A stretch of 64,000 nucleotides of DNA, taken from the NCBI GenBank assembly GCA_012862575.1, contig BLSF01000005.1:620001-684000 (forward strand). The letters run 5' to 3'. Below are positions 19,791-30,102 of the stretch, piece by piece; positions within the stretch are counted from its first letter, which is position 1; the number at the start of each line of letters is the position of its first letter. The notes beneath the pieces are model-generated. The model ran no database searches, was not told the origin of the DNA, and was given only the letters and a program-made list of their open reading frames with translations. The stretch is from Parietichytrium sp. I65-24A. Lineage: Eukaryota; Sar; Bigyra; Thraustochytrida; Thraustochytriidae. The position numbers and the translations under genes were made by a program.

Positions 19791-22700
19791 TCAATTCTCC
19801 TCAAAAAGTTGCAGAAGGTTTTCCAAGTGGTTTTCCTTTGCAATTGACAGCGGTGTGTGCCCTGAAGGATTCACTGCGTGAATGTTTGCCTTGTGTTTCA
19901 GCAGAAGATTGCAGATGTCAAAGTTGCCATCCACCACGGCATTGAAAAGGCATGTTGTACCTTCACAACTTGAGTTTGGATCAGCTTGGTGCTTCAAAAG
20001 AAATTCCACACAATCGAAGTGCTGCTCGTAGCAGGCGAGGTAGAGTGCGTTTGGCCCGGAGTTTGAGAGTTTGTGATGGATGTCGGCTCCGTGGGAAATC
20101 AGCAGACTGAGGCAGTCCAAATTTCCAGCTTCCGCTGCAATCGTTAATGCAGAGTCGCCATAGAAGGTTGTCCGTGCTAAAAAGTGCGACATGTCTATTT
20201 CGTCAGGCATGGCATGCACTTTCTCGAGAACAAAATTTGCAATAAGCACGTGCCCCCGTCTACAAGCATGCATAAGCGGAGTGGATTTGAACGGATTTTC
20301 AGGGAACAAAATTCGGGTCAGGAACTTCTGCGAAGCAAATGTTGGAGAGCTTTCGAGGATGTTGAAGATCTGCAGAAGGAGAGTCTCGTCCCCTGCTCGC
20401 ACAACATGCTTCACGAATCGGCCCAATTGGGAGAGGAATCGTCGCGGCCCCACGAGTTTCATCAGGGTTATGAGTACGTCCGTGGAAGCGATTCCATTCG
20501 GGATGATCATCTTCATCGTGAGCGCAAAGACACCTTGCCACCAGGGGTCAACCAAAAACATAATCTTGCGGACCGGACCGAGTCCTGGCCGCATTGACAA
20601 AGAGTTTCTTGTTGTGCCTGATGAAAGTGAAGATCTTGAGCTTTCGTCGTCATCATCCGAGCTTGTGTCGTCAGAGAGGCAATCGTCATCCGATTCAAAT
20701 GAATTTGACCGCCCTGATTCGCCCATGTCGTCCTCCTCATCGGCGTCTGTGTCGTCAAAGGCAAAGCTGTCTTCGCCGTCGTTTTCTCCAATGCGCTCCG
20801 TCAAGTCAGGACTCTGACTTGGACTCTTGGCGAAGAGACTGTGTGTGCTGCGAGTGTTGAACTCCTCGTCCAAGGTATTCAGATTAAGAAAAAAGTTCAC
20901 AAGCGCCTCGTTGTCTTTATTCCAAAGCTGCATGATGCGATTTGCTATAAAGCAGGCGCACAGATACTCTTGCACGACGTGAATAGCAAATTTACAAAAA
21001 CGCTCAGACCAGAGCTTTGAATGTTCCGAACCGTCGACCTGGAACAAAGCGAGACAACCTGCCCGCAGTAGTTTCATGACAGCGTTTGAAATTCGCAAAC
21101 CAGCGGATAGTCTGCTCGCATCAACTTGACGAATAACAGAGTTTGAATTCGCAGCATATCTGCCCTCGAACAGCTGAAGCGCTTCAATATTCCAAGTTCC
21201 AATCCCAAGTCGTGTGTGGCGCTTTGTGTGCATTGCAAAGGCCATGCACTCAAAATACTCGAGTCCAATTTTTTCACTGCAAAGATTGGTGCACTGCTCC
21301 AAGACCTTGTTGTTTACCTTTCTCTCAGCTTGAATGAAATGCCGAACAGCGTTTTGTAGAATCTCCAGCATCCCCATTTCGTCTGATGGAGCACTCTCGA
21401 CATTAGATTCTTGTCGATGCACCGCGGAGAACTTCCCACTCTTGGTTATCGAATATGTCAAGTTCTCTTTCGGTACCGGACCCTCGGCTGCGGACTTGCT
21501 GTTCCGATGCACGCTGGAAGCGTGACGAACAAAAGCTAATTCTCCTCCAACACGTTTCAGTATTCCCTTCCAGTGAGAGGTCAGCGCAAACAGCAGCAAA
21601 CTCACCAGCAGCGGTGAGCTCGAGATTTCCTTAAATACGGACTTGCGGATTTCCTCCTGAAGAAAGCTCCGGAGGTGAGCTTCTGCTTCAAGGGAGATCG
21701 GTTCTGGATGGCTCGGCTCCACCATTCTCTGGCAATACTTTTTGATGATCTCGCTGACTTGGTCCACCGTAAGCGGGCGAAGGAGAGCGACGTGAAACTT
21801 GACTGCTTGGTGTCTCAAGTCCTTCTCATCCCGCCCAGTGATAAAAACAGAAAGCTGCGGCTCCGTATCGAGCCAGAACAGCAGATCTTGTTTAGTTTCG
21901 CTTCGCATTTCATCAAGACCGTCGAGGAAGAGGATTATGCGATTCTGTTGAAGCGCCATCATGAGCATCTGAAAGACCGGCGAGCCCTCACCAAAACGGT
22001 AAGCCCAGTACAGCTCAAGGATGCCAAGGTTCAAGGTTCCATCAAGGCCTTGCTGTCTCGAATTAGTGAGCTGCTGAGCCCGCATGGACCGAAGCTGCCG
22101 ACGCCGCGTACCGCGAGTCTCGCTTGCTGCGATTGATTGCTTCGATGTCCTTGAGATTGTACTGGGAGTCTTTAAACTCGGGAGTCTCCGCGTCGAGTAC
22201 CGGTTGCGCTGAGTTTTGAGACTTCCGGCTGGACTTGGGATGACCTTGGTGCCATTCCGCGTGGAGTTTGGCACTCCCAGAATTTCTTCCTGGTGGAGAC
22301 GGAGCACTTCACGATTTTGCAAAAGCTTGCTGCTTTTCCTGCTCGACCCAATCATCGAAGTTGATATCGCCATATCTTGCATCACCAAACTGTCTCGATT
22401 TTCGGCAAAGAAACAGGCTGCCTTTGTAAGAGTCGAGAACGGCCTGTTGTGGACACTCGGAGACTGTTGCTTGATTGAGGGCCGAGAGTCGCTCTCTTCC
22501 ACAATGTACTCAAAGTAACTCGCTCGCTCGTCCGCTCGAGTTGAGAAAGAGCCCACAGGTCTACTCGAAACGCGCTGCGATCGATACCCTGGCCGAGGCC
22601 CGGTCTCGATCCTGCGCCGCAAGAACTTGCAAATGTCTTGGAGCTCGATGTAGACTGGTGTAAAATAGTTTTGCACGTCCAACGCGTACGACACCAGCTT

Positions 22701-25700
22701 CTTCAGCAGTACCGTTTTCCCGCTAGATGAAGGCCCACCGACAAAAATTCTTTGAGAGGACACCATGTCGACGCCAATCATACTCTTGACCACGTTGAAA
22801 AAGGGGGCTGCTTTCTCGTACTGTATCCCGCCCACACTCGCGATGTCAAGCGGAGGGGGCTGCTTTCGGCCGAAGGAGTCATTAGGCCGTGACGAAAACG
22901 ACGGGGTTGATGCAACACTTTCCGGGCGAACGTAACCTTGATTCGTTACCGGTGGCGAGCCGCTAATTTCCTCTCCGTGCTGCGTTTCAGACCCAAACGC
23001 CGCTCCTTTGAAAAGGTATTTTCGCTTCGTTCTTCCGACGGCTGCGCTCTCCACCCGAATATTCACGGTTTTCATGATTTGGAATATCTCGCGAGAAACG
23101 GGGTCGATGTGGTTCCCGCAGCGGAGAGACAGCTGTGTTAAATAAGAGTTCAAGTGAATTTCCTGGCGAAGTTCCGAGGTCATTTTCGTGCACGGTGAAA
23201 GTATCGCATTATCGGCAGGGTTCAGGCCCCCTCTTTGAAAGAGTTTGCTTGACTGATTTCTAACGACCGTGGGCATCTCTGACCCCCAATCTGGCTTTGG
23301 CTTCACCAACCCGATCAGCTCCGAGGCGTGGACGAGGACGCTTGCCAAGGCCAGACGCTTCTTGAATGCGGATGTTTCCCGGAAGGAAAGAGTTTTAATC
23401 GAAAAGTAGAGCATGCCCATGTGGAGTTGTCTGATATCAATTGCCTCGCCAGCATACTTGGTGCAGAACTCTCGAAGCATTTTAATAGTTTCCCATGCCA
23501 TTTGAAATTTGCCAACCTTCTCCTTCTTCCAGTTTTTGTCCTGTGGAGAAACAAGGATGGGGGCCACAATTTGTCGATCGACATCTTCGTCCAGCGGCGC
23601 CGCAAGTGTTTTGCATCGAGTCGCAAGAGCATGAATCATGTGCATTGCGCTCCGAAGTTGCTCTGTGCTCTCCACTTCCATGTACTCGAGTAAAATGGAA
23701 GTCATTAATTTGGCCAAGTCATGAAGGACATGTCTATGCCCACTGTGCGCGAAATCGATCACCCACGGAGTGCCGTGGTCGTCAACAACGATGTTGGCCG
23801 CGTTCAAATCACCGTGAACCATGCCCAAGTAAGTCGATATCTGCATGGACTCGTTCAAATGGCTGTCAGCCAACCAATGCCTGAGCTTTACCAACAAGTC
23901 GCACACCGCGTCGCGGCCATCGACGGATGATTTCGAGTTCTTGTGAAGGTTACAATCCTTTACAAAGATTCCGTCTTCGCCAATCAAGTCTACAATCCCA
24001 CTCGCTACCTGGAAGCCTTGTGCCGAGGAGAAGACATGCTTGTCAAGTGCTTTCGCAACGTCGTACAGGTCCCTTACGTCTACCTTCTTCTTCCCGTAGC
24101 GCCTTGAGCTCTGTAATGTACATTTCTCAAAGACATCTCCAAAAACATCAAGAACTACATTGTAAACACTATGCATTGCGGCAATGTCTGCCTCTATGGT
24201 CACCCCTGGCTCCGAGGAAGACTCGTCGTGGCTCCCTTGGCTACCTCCGGCTTGCAAGACTTTAAGCGGGAAGCGAATTTGCCTTTGCTCAAACTCGTAG
24301 AGTTCTTTCAACGTGATTAATAAGTTCCGCTGCTGTGACTCCGAGCCGCGAAGCATAGCTTGGTCGCCCGCTAATGTAATTTTGATGCCAGCTACCGCGT
24401 CGTCTTGCCCGGCGTCGAGGAAAAACTTTCCGAGGACAACAGGAGCGTGGTCACCAAGAAATTCTATCATCTTTCGGTGTCGTTCTTCCTCCTTTAAGAT
24501 CGACTCCGCGCGATCGAGTTTGAGAACAGTAGACTCCTCAGGCTTGCCGTCAAAGTCGTAGCTTATTGTTTGCAACACCAGAGATCCAGAGAAGCCTCCA
24601 GCGAGAATTTTGACCTTAATATTGCAGCAGTGGGGAAACAACCCACGGATGACCCTCAATTGGTCGCTAGTCACGGATTTGGAGCCCAGATGCCCTGATT
24701 TCTCCGAGAAAATCTCGTTTCTTCCATTCATTTCAGAAACAATGATTTTGTCAAGGTATCGACACAGAGTTCCAAGATTGATTGGATCAATCAGTTGATC
24801 TGCAACTAACTCGGGGTCCAACGATGCTTTGTTCTCCTGCCAAAAAAGATGCATGGCGTTATCAACGACCGCGCTGCTAATTTTGCACTTGTATATCAAA
24901 ATTTTCTTCATAGCCAAGGTGCTGATGCGCCCATTCTTGTCAAGGACCTCCTTCCCGTGCACGTTTGGTGCAAAGTAATTAAAAAAGGAGAACATTGTTG
25001 TCCCTCGAAAGCCCTTCCCAGAACTAAAGTAAGGAGACGTACGGTGGTCAGGCTGGTTATTTTCGAGCAAGTGCAAAGACTGGATCTGCAAGTCGTGCGA
25101 GTCGTTCTCAACGGATCGCTGCAGCTCCTGAGGGTTGCTATTTTGTCGCTCAACCCAAATCCAACATATTTTCAGCTTGTTCTCGGTGGAGCGCATCTGG
25201 ATTCGATCGGTCAAGGTTGGCGTCTGTAGCACGTGGGACACGGTACTTTTGATACTAATTGCGCGCTCGAGGTCAATGCCGTGGATCCTCACCCTGAAAC
25301 AGTTCAAGATATGCTTTTCCTTGAAAGGGGCAAAGCGCGACTGGTGATGTCGGTCATAAATAATTGTCTCTCCGTCGGCTTTCACAACCGCGTGAGGGTA
25401 CGTGTCTTCCTCTTCTTCTTGGCTGAGGTTTTGATAGCTACCATCATTGCTTTCGCTTTGAGCTTCCAAGTTCAAGGATCTTGCCTCACTTGCCTCATTC
25501 ATTATCATTTCCAGCCCGCGGCTCTTTTGCTTCCGAAGGAATCTATGTCTCCCGAATTTGTCTCCCTTCAAGGAGGCTTGAAAACTCTGCAAGCCCTTTA
25601 ATAAAAAATTTGGTATGTGGCTGGCCTGGTCAAGCTTCTGCTCATCAGACGGGGTAGGTTCATGAGTGATGTCTTGTGGATCTTCATCTGTCGTGGCCTC

Positions 25701-26579
25701 TGTCTTTGTCTCCGAGCTACTCTTGCTGCTACTCGTTGGCGTAATGCGTGCAAAACTGCTGCTTTGTGAGCTCCTTGCCGAGCCGTTTACGGATTCATCG
25801 CAATCGCTGTCCGATTCCTCCTCATCATCTGACCACCCAGACTCGGTGTCTGTCTCAACGACCTGAGTCATTTCTCGAAGGGCGCCAGGGACCATTCTGT
25901 ACTGCAAACCAAATATGAGCCACTTGTCCACGCAGGCCTGGACGTAGCGCTTCAAAGAGGACTGCTTGAGCGAAATAGGAACTAAAAAATACAACCCTTG
26001 GCCACCACGCCAGTCCTTCAAACTCCCATCGGAACATACTGCAAATTTTGGTACAAGAGTCGCATTCTTGTTGCTGATCCCTTCTATTGATACTTTGACC
26101 ACTCGGAATACAATTGTGTCTGGAATTTGTGTCTGCAGTGTGCTCGCGGCTCCTCGAAGATTGTTCATGTTTTCAGGAAGCCCACTACTTTCACTTGCGA
26201 AGTAGCCACACAAATCGGCGTTCACGAGCTCCTCGAATTCCGTTCTTATCATGTCTCCACCGTTCAATTTTTGTTTGCAAGAGTCAATCAGGCTTTCAAA
26301 ATCTGACTCCGCACCGTCTTGCCCGTCTTGAGTCCTTGAGGCATTCAGCGATGCGTCGAGGTCCTTCACCGCGGCGAACTTGTCTCGCACCTGGCTTTTC
26401 CGCGGCGACTCGGATGGCTCTTTGCACTCCTCCACCTCCTTCTCTCCGCCCGGGTTTCGCGGGCCATGAGACGTAGCATCCTCGCTGGGGAGCTCCTTTG
26501 ATCCTTCCCCGTCTCCCTTGTGGCCGGATTTGCCCGCTATGGGATGAAGGGCTCTCAAGTGCGGAGCTTTGAACTTCAT
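19791..26579 (-). CDS. Giant NLR-like protein: phosphotransferase-like domain, NACHT NTPase, ankyrin repeats
   Basis: 2262 residues from the first in-frame ATG at 26579; a TGA lies 21 codons upstream. Residues 1-640 are largely low complexity with acidic patches. At about 650-980 there is an aminoglycoside-phosphotransferase or TCAD9-like fold: AGGFSGSLVL near 655, then MVHGDLNAANI near 920 and WVIDFAHSG, all with the expected Asp and Asn residues, so it is probably active. At about 1275 comes a NACHT Walker A (GGPSSSGKT) and near 1546 Walker B (IILFLDGLDEM), followed by FITGRDEKDLR in the sensor-1 position. The Walker A to B distance is about 265 residues because of a Ser/Arg-rich insertion. 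A helical region, an acidic Ser/Asp stretch (about 1930-1985) and about five ankyrin repeats (about 2090-2255) end the protein. The layout (effector-like N-terminal domain, NTPase switch, repeat sensor) is that of NOD-like receptors. It has one exon. The ligand and output are unknown. Confidence 0.85.
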   Translation of the reverse strand: MKFKAPHLRALHPIAGKSGHKGDGEGSKELPSEDATSHGPRNPGGEKEVEECKEPSESPRKSQVRDKFAAVKDLDASLNASRTQDGQDGAESDFESLIDSCKQKLNGGDMIRTEFEELVNADLCGYFASESSGLPENMNNLRGAASTLQTQIPDTIVFRVVKVSIEGISNKNATLVPKFAVCSDGSLKDWRGGQGLYFLVPISLKQSSLKRYVQACVDKWLIFGLQYRMVPGALREMTQVVETDTESGWSDDEEESDSDCDESVNGSARSSQSSSFARITPTSSSKSSSETKTEATTDEDPQDITHEPTPSDEQKLDQASHIPNFLLKGLQSFQASLKGDKFGRHRFLRKQKSRGLEMIMNEASEARSLNLEAQSESNDGSYQNLSQEEEEDTYPHAVVKADGETIIYDRHHQSRFAPFKEKHILNCFRVRIHGIDLERAISIKSTVSHVLQTPTLTDRIQMRSTENKLKICWIWVERQNSNPQELQRSVENDSHDLQIQSLHLLENNQPDHRTSPYFSSGKGFRGTTMFSFFNYFAPNVHGKEVLDKNGRISTLAMKKILIYKCKISSAVVDNAMHLFWQENKASLDPELVADQLIDPINLGTLCRYLDKIIVSEMNGRNEIFSEKSGHLGSKSVTSDQLRVIRGLFPHCCNIKVKILAGGFSGSLVLQTISYDFDGKPEESTVLKLDRAESILKEEERHRKMIEFLGDHAPVVLGKFFLDAGQDDAVAGIKITLAGDQAMLRGSESQQRNLLITLKELYEFEQRQIRFPLKVLQAGGSQGSHDESSSEPGVTIEADIAAMHSVYNVVLDVFGDVFEKCTLQSSRRYGKKKVDVRDLYDVAKALDKHVFSSAQGFQVASGIVDLIGEDGIFVKDCNLHKNSKSSVDGRDAVCDLLVKLRHWLADSHLNESMQISTYLGMVHGDLNAANIVVDDHGTPWVIDFAHSGHRHVLHDLAKLMTSILLEYMEVESTEQLRSAMHMIHALATRCKTLAAPLDEDVDRQIVAPILVSPQDKNWKKEKVGKFQMAWETIKMLREFCTKYAGEAIDIRQLHMGMLYFSIKTLSFRETSAFKKRLALASVLVHASELIGLVKPKPDWGSEMPTVVRNQSSKLFQRGGLNPADNAILSPCTKMTSELRQEIHLNSYLTQLSLRCGNHIDPVSREIFQIMKTVNIRVESAAVGRTKRKYLFKGAAFGSETQHGEEISGSPPVTNQGYVRPESVASTPSFSSRPNDSFGRKQPPPLDIASVGGIQYEKAAPFFNVVKSMIGVDMVSSQRIFVGGPSSSGKTVLLKKLVSYALDVQNYFTPVYIELQDICKFLRRRIETGPRPGYRSQRVSSRPVGSFSTRADERASYFEYIVEESDSRPSIKQQSPSVHNRPFSTLTKAACFFAENRDSLVMQDMAISTSMIGSSRKSSKLLQNREVLRLHQEEILGVPNSTRNGTKVIPSPAGSLKTQRNRYSTRRLPSLKTPSTISRTSKQSIAASETRGTRRRQLRSMRAQQLTNSRQQGLDGTLNLGILELYWAYRFGEGSPVFQMLMMALQQNRIILFLDGLDEMRSETKQDLLFWLDTEPQLSVFITGRDEKDLRHQAVKFHVALLRPLTVDQVSEIIKKYCQRMVEPSHPEPISLEAEAHLRSFLQEEIRKSVFKEISSSPLLVSLLLFALTSHWKGILKRVGGELAFVRHASSVHRNSKSAAEGPVPKENLTYSITKSGKFSAVHRQESNVESAPSDEMGMLEILQNAVRHFIQAERKVNNKVLEQCTNLCSEKIGLEYFECMAFAMHTKRHTRLGIGTWNIEALQLFEGRYAANSNSVIRQVDASRLSAGLRISNAVMKLLRAGCLALFQVDGSEHSKLWSERFCKFAIHVVQEYLCACFIANRIMQLWNKDNEALVNFFLNLNTLDEEFNTRSTHSLFAKSPSQSPDLTERIGENDGEDSFAFDDTDADEEDDMGESGRSNSFESDDDCLSDDTSSDDDDESSRSSLSSGTTRNSLSMRPGLGPVRKIMFLVDPWWQGVFALTMKMIIPNGIASTDVLITLMKLVGPRRFLSQLGRFVKHVVRAGDETLLLQIFNILESSPTFASQKFLTRILFPENPFKSTPLMHACRRGHVLIANFVLEKVHAMPDEIDMSHFLARTTFYGDSALTIAAEAGNLDCLSLLISHGADIHHKLSNSGPNALYLACYEQHFDCVEFLLKHQADPNSSCEGTTCLFNAVVDGNFDICNLLLKHKANIHAVNPSGHTPLSIAKENHLENLLQLFEEN

Positions 26580-26730
26580 CTCCCACACGGCTTTGCCCAC
26601 TCCATGCGCGTCTGCCGTGCTTCCTCGCCACCGAGCCACTCACTCTGCCAGTGTCAGAGACGCAGAGTATGAGACTCGCCAGCTTTGCTAGATCTAGCAA
26701 AAGGGTAGTTCAAAGAGACAGAGAGAAAAG

Positions 26731-26782
26731 GATGAATGAATGAATGAATGAAGTATAGATAGATGGATGGATAGATGGATAC
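26731..26782. repeat. gaat / gatg microsatellite
   Basis: A run of gaat units followed by gatg/gata units. Confidence 0.85.
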
Positions 26783-27252
26783 TCGCCGGCAATGCGAGTG
26801 TCACGGAGAGCCAGACGGATGCGAAACGACCTCCCAAATGCTTGGCCCGCCCCGAAGAGTGTGGTGTTCCAGTACGCGTCGGAAGCGTGCAGGAATCAGG
26901 CACTATGTTGGAGATTAGACATCAGACATCAATAACCAGAAAGCGAGCTCTCTTGCTATCTCGGAGCTTTGTTTTTCCACGAAAAAGCAAACCGAGGTTT
27001 TTCGAAAGCAGCAATAGCCGACGAGCGAGGCCGCTTGACTTTGTCCACTTTAAAACGCCAGAGCTAACTTTGAATTGCCACTGCTCAACGATTGTCGATG
27101 AAAAAATGCGCCCGTTCTTCTTCTTTCAGAAAACGATGTCAATCGTCGACTCACACATTTACAATTATCTCAGAAGATCCGTTACCGGATTAATTTTTTG
27201 CTAACAAATGGTAGGGAGGTGTAGTAGACTCGGTCCATTTCCTCTTTTCTAA

Positions 27253-27600
27253 CAAGCCAAAGTGCGCCCGCCTTCGGCGGTCTTCTTCGTGCTTGAGAGT
27301 TGCGCCTGCCTCCGGCAGGCTTACTCGTTGCGTTCACAGTTCATCTTCGCGAGTTGCGCCTGCCGGAGCCAGGCTTACTCGGTGCATAGGCTCTTGAGTA
27401 GCGCCATGCCTTCGGCAGGCGTACTCAATCGCCTAACGGGAGGATCGGATAGAACTGCCTTACGGCAGCTCTATTCCTCTCCGTAGAATGCGACGTGCAA
27501 AGCAGTAGAACGAAACGTGCATTCGCTACGCAGCTACCGCTGCCTTTTCGCCGTACAGTTTCCACTTGCTGGGGGATTAGGCAGCTACCGCTGCCTTCAC
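27253..27600 (-). repeat. Hairpin-cassette repeat, copy 2 (runs into the assembly gap)
   Basis: Reverse complement of 55340-55690 with few changes. The order on the minus strand is: truncated ~50-base unit, full unit with gcagc-ggta-gctgc, agctgcc-gtaa-ggcagtt, then GC-rich hairpins with three-base loops including ccgcc-gaa-ggcgg. Its left end, in its own orientation, is cut by the run of N that starts at 27601. Confidence 0.88.
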
Positions 27601-27796
27601 NNNNNNNNNNNNNNNNNNNNNNNNNNNNNNNNNNNNNNNNNNNNNNNNNNNNNNNNNNNNNNNNNNNNNNNNNNNNNNNNNNNNNNNNNNNNNNNNNNNN
27701 NNNNNNNNNNNNNNNNNNNNNNNNNNNNNNNNNNNNNNNNNNNNNNNNNNNNNNNNNNNNNNNNNNNNNNNNNNNNNNNNNNNNNNNNNNNNNNNN
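27601..27796. other. Assembly gap (196 unknown bases)
   Basis: Run of N directly against the hairpin cassette. Frames that cross it are meaningless. Confidence 0.99.
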
Positions 27797-28164
27797 CGAG
27801 TTGGTGTAAAGAGCGTGTGAAACAATGAAAAGGCTGAAAAGGCTGAAAAAGCAGATCTCTGGCCGTCCTCCAACGTCTGTCTGTCTGTCTAGGATCGTTT
27901 CGGTTCATGAGTCATTGCCTGAAAAACATATAGTCGTCCCTCAGGATTTTGAGAATGGCGGCCATCTGTAGAGTACAGAGCAAGTCCAATATAGGCCGAT
28001 GCAACATGAAACAAGAGTCATAAAGATCATAAAGTATTCAGAATTATTTGAATTTATGTCTTATCAGTTCAGAGGTTTAAGATTAGGCAGTTCAGGAAAA
28101 CGTTTTAGGGTAGAACACATGAAAGAAACCACGCCGGTCTTGACTAAATGATCGGCCATGGACT

Positions 28165-29205
28165 TTACACGTTTCTGATCTCAACATCCATGGAGTTGAG
28201 TGGGACAACAGCTGTGACAGTCTGTTGAGGAGTGAGGCCTGGAGGAGTCTGCGCGTTTGCGAGCAAAGCTTCAGGGCAGACAGCTCGCGGGGCAGTTGGT
28301 GCAGACTCGACTGGGCACACCACCTGAGGAGTTTGATATTGAGGGGATCCAGCAACCTGAATCTCTACGGACTCTGGGTTGCTCTGGTTGAACTCAAAGC
28401 TGGACACCGATGCAATGTCGGTGAGCGAGGATGGCGGGCAAGCAGACGCAATGGTACTTACATGCTGCTGTGGCTGCACAGGAATCATCATTGGCATAGG
28501 CTCCTCCATCTTTGGTGGAAGAATTGGCTGAGTAGCTTGTACAGGGAGAGCCAGAGGAAGGTGTCTTGGCAAGGTGGCCACCAAGAACGCCTGGATAGAA
28601 CCAAAGATGAGGCCTGCGGTGTTTCCGATGATGATGGTGAAGTCCATCAAAACCAAACCGTAGGTAGCCCACATCAAGCAGCCAAGGAGCTGCATGGACA
28701 AGAAGCCCTTGTTGATGGAGATGGTGTTCTTCTCGCGAAGCACCTGCATGATTGTGGAGAGAGGTGCAGCGAACATGAACAAGTTCATGGTCAGAGCCGA
28801 GTAGCCAATAACGCCTTCCTGCACTTCAGTGTTGTCAACAAACACGATGGCAGATCCGAGCAAAGTCCAGTAGGTGAGCACCGCAATGGTGATGAGCTCA
28901 AGCTTGCGCGAGAGCGACTTGGACCTGGAAAGCCGAAATGCCGTGATCAAGTAGAACATTGCAATGTTCACGCCAAAGATGTTGGCGAGGATGAGGAACG
29001 GGTCCTGCTTGAGGACTCCGTACACAGAGTAGCCAACGCAGTTGCCCATGATAAATGGGAAGAGGATCGGGTTGACCGGGCCGAGGTCCTCAGCCTTGCG
29101 TGCACTGCGAATCGCAGTGTAAGGCCCGAGGAAGAGAAGGTTGGCGAGGACCACTCCAAGCGTTGGAGCCACGGTCCCGGTGATGATCTCGAAAGTGTCA
29201 GACAT
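28165..29205 (-). CDS. SWEET-family sugar transporter
   Basis: 346 residues from the ATG at 29205; the frame is open to 29262 but without ATG. Seven hydrophobic segments lie in residues about 8-230, arranged as the 3+1+3 pattern of MtN3/saliva (SWEET) uniporters. The first repeat carries LGPVNPILFPFIMGNCVGY followed by ILANIFGVNIAMFYLITAF, which match the conserved Pro and Asn positions of the family. The second carries ISINKGFLSMQLLGCLMWATY and IIIGNTAGLIFGSIQAFL. The ~115-residue cytoplasmic tail is Pro/Gln/Val-rich and not conserved. SWEETs move mono- or disaccharides down their gradient across the plasma or vacuole membrane; the sugar used cannot be told. The long open frame on the opposite strand (28225-29250) is only a shadow. 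Confidence 0.93.
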   Translation of the reverse strand: MSDTFEIITGTVAPTLGVVLANLLFLGPYTAIRSARKAEDLGPVNPILFPFIMGNCVGYSVYGVLKQDPFLILANIFGVNIAMFYLITAFRLSRSKSLSRKLELITIAVLTYWTLLGSAIVFVDNTEVQEGVIGYSALTMNLFMFAAPLSTIMQVLREKNTISINKGFLSMQLLGCLMWATYGLVLMDFTIIIGNTAGLIFGSIQAFLVATLPRHLPLALPVQATQPILPPKMEEPMPMMIPVQPQQHVSTIASACPPSSLTDIASVSSFEFNQSNPESVEIQVAGSPQYQTPQVVCPVESAPTAPRAVCPEALLANAQTPPGLTPQQTVTAVVPLNSMDVEIRNV

Positions 29206-30102
29206 CTTGCTTGGTGTTGCGAAAAGCTGCTGCCGGTCGCTGTGAATTAGGATCTGCTGCAAGAACGAGGTTTCAAGCCTGCTCCGCGCAAATACTTGCT
29301 TTCGCCTTGTTGCGAGACTACTCCTAACTTCGATTTGGGTGACCGCTGTGCCTTGATCGTTTGCTACACTTGCTTGCAGTCAGTTTGTCTCTGCTCGTCT
29401 CTGGATTGGTGACTGCTCTCAACTCGGGATGAGTTTTTGATTCTGCTTGCCTGCTCGCTTCCAGCGCCTGAATGGCTAAGCCTCCCATCCGAATCTCTAG
29501 AATTTCTGCGAGCCCAGTTCTGAATTGCAAGAATTGTCTGCAATGTGAAGCCACTCTCCCGGAACAAAGCTACGAGCTTGGAAAAAAAGCTCGTGCAATG
29601 GCACTCTTCTGAGAGGGGTCGCGAACTCTTTTTTTTGGCTGATTCAACTCTTTCACACATGGCGTTCTTTCTCTCTTTCACTCACGTCTCCTCCTCTCTT
29701 TCTTTCTTGCTTTCTTTCTTCGGACAGTTGAAAGAAAGAATGGATGGACATGAGCCGGCCGATTGAGTGGATGATTGGCCCTGGCCGCCACGCTCGTTTT
29801 GTTCCCGCGAGTGTAAAAACTGCGGTCGTTTTGTGCATTTTGGCGATAAATTGACAAGCAAAAACAATCGGACAGCCAGATAAACAAACAAACAAACCTC
29901 TCTTTTCCAAAAAAAACTTAACACTCACAGTCAACTCATGAACTACAGAGCAGCTCTACCGCCTTCTAGCAGTCAACTCCTCTCACTTTGACACGCCGCT
30001 ATCTCCCGACGCATCATATTCTTCATTCCTACGCCGGAGACTGAACACCTCTTACGCTTGTGAAGTCGTCAGTGAAGTGAAGTACCCTTGCACAAGTGTG
30101 CA

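Larger units (their letters stand above)
26580..28164. other. Spacer with hairpin cassette and assembly gap
   Basis: Contains a gaat/gatg microsatellite (26731-26782), a reverse copy of the hairpin cassette (27253-27600), a run of unknown bases (27601-27796) and about 370 bases of plain sequence downstream of the SWEET gene. No gene seen. Confidence 0.6.

Noticed and set aside
26580-26700. Upstream coding exon for the NLR-like gene with a GTGAGT donor near 26650
   Set aside because: A stop lies just before and no acceptor gives a better start than the ATG at 26579.
27495-27908. Frames crossing the run of N
   Set aside because: Most of their length is unknown sequence; the rest is hairpin cassette.
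28225-29250. 341-codon open frame on the plus strand
   Set aside because: It is the antisense shadow of the SWEET gene, which has clear membrane segments and family motifs; the plus frame has no domain.
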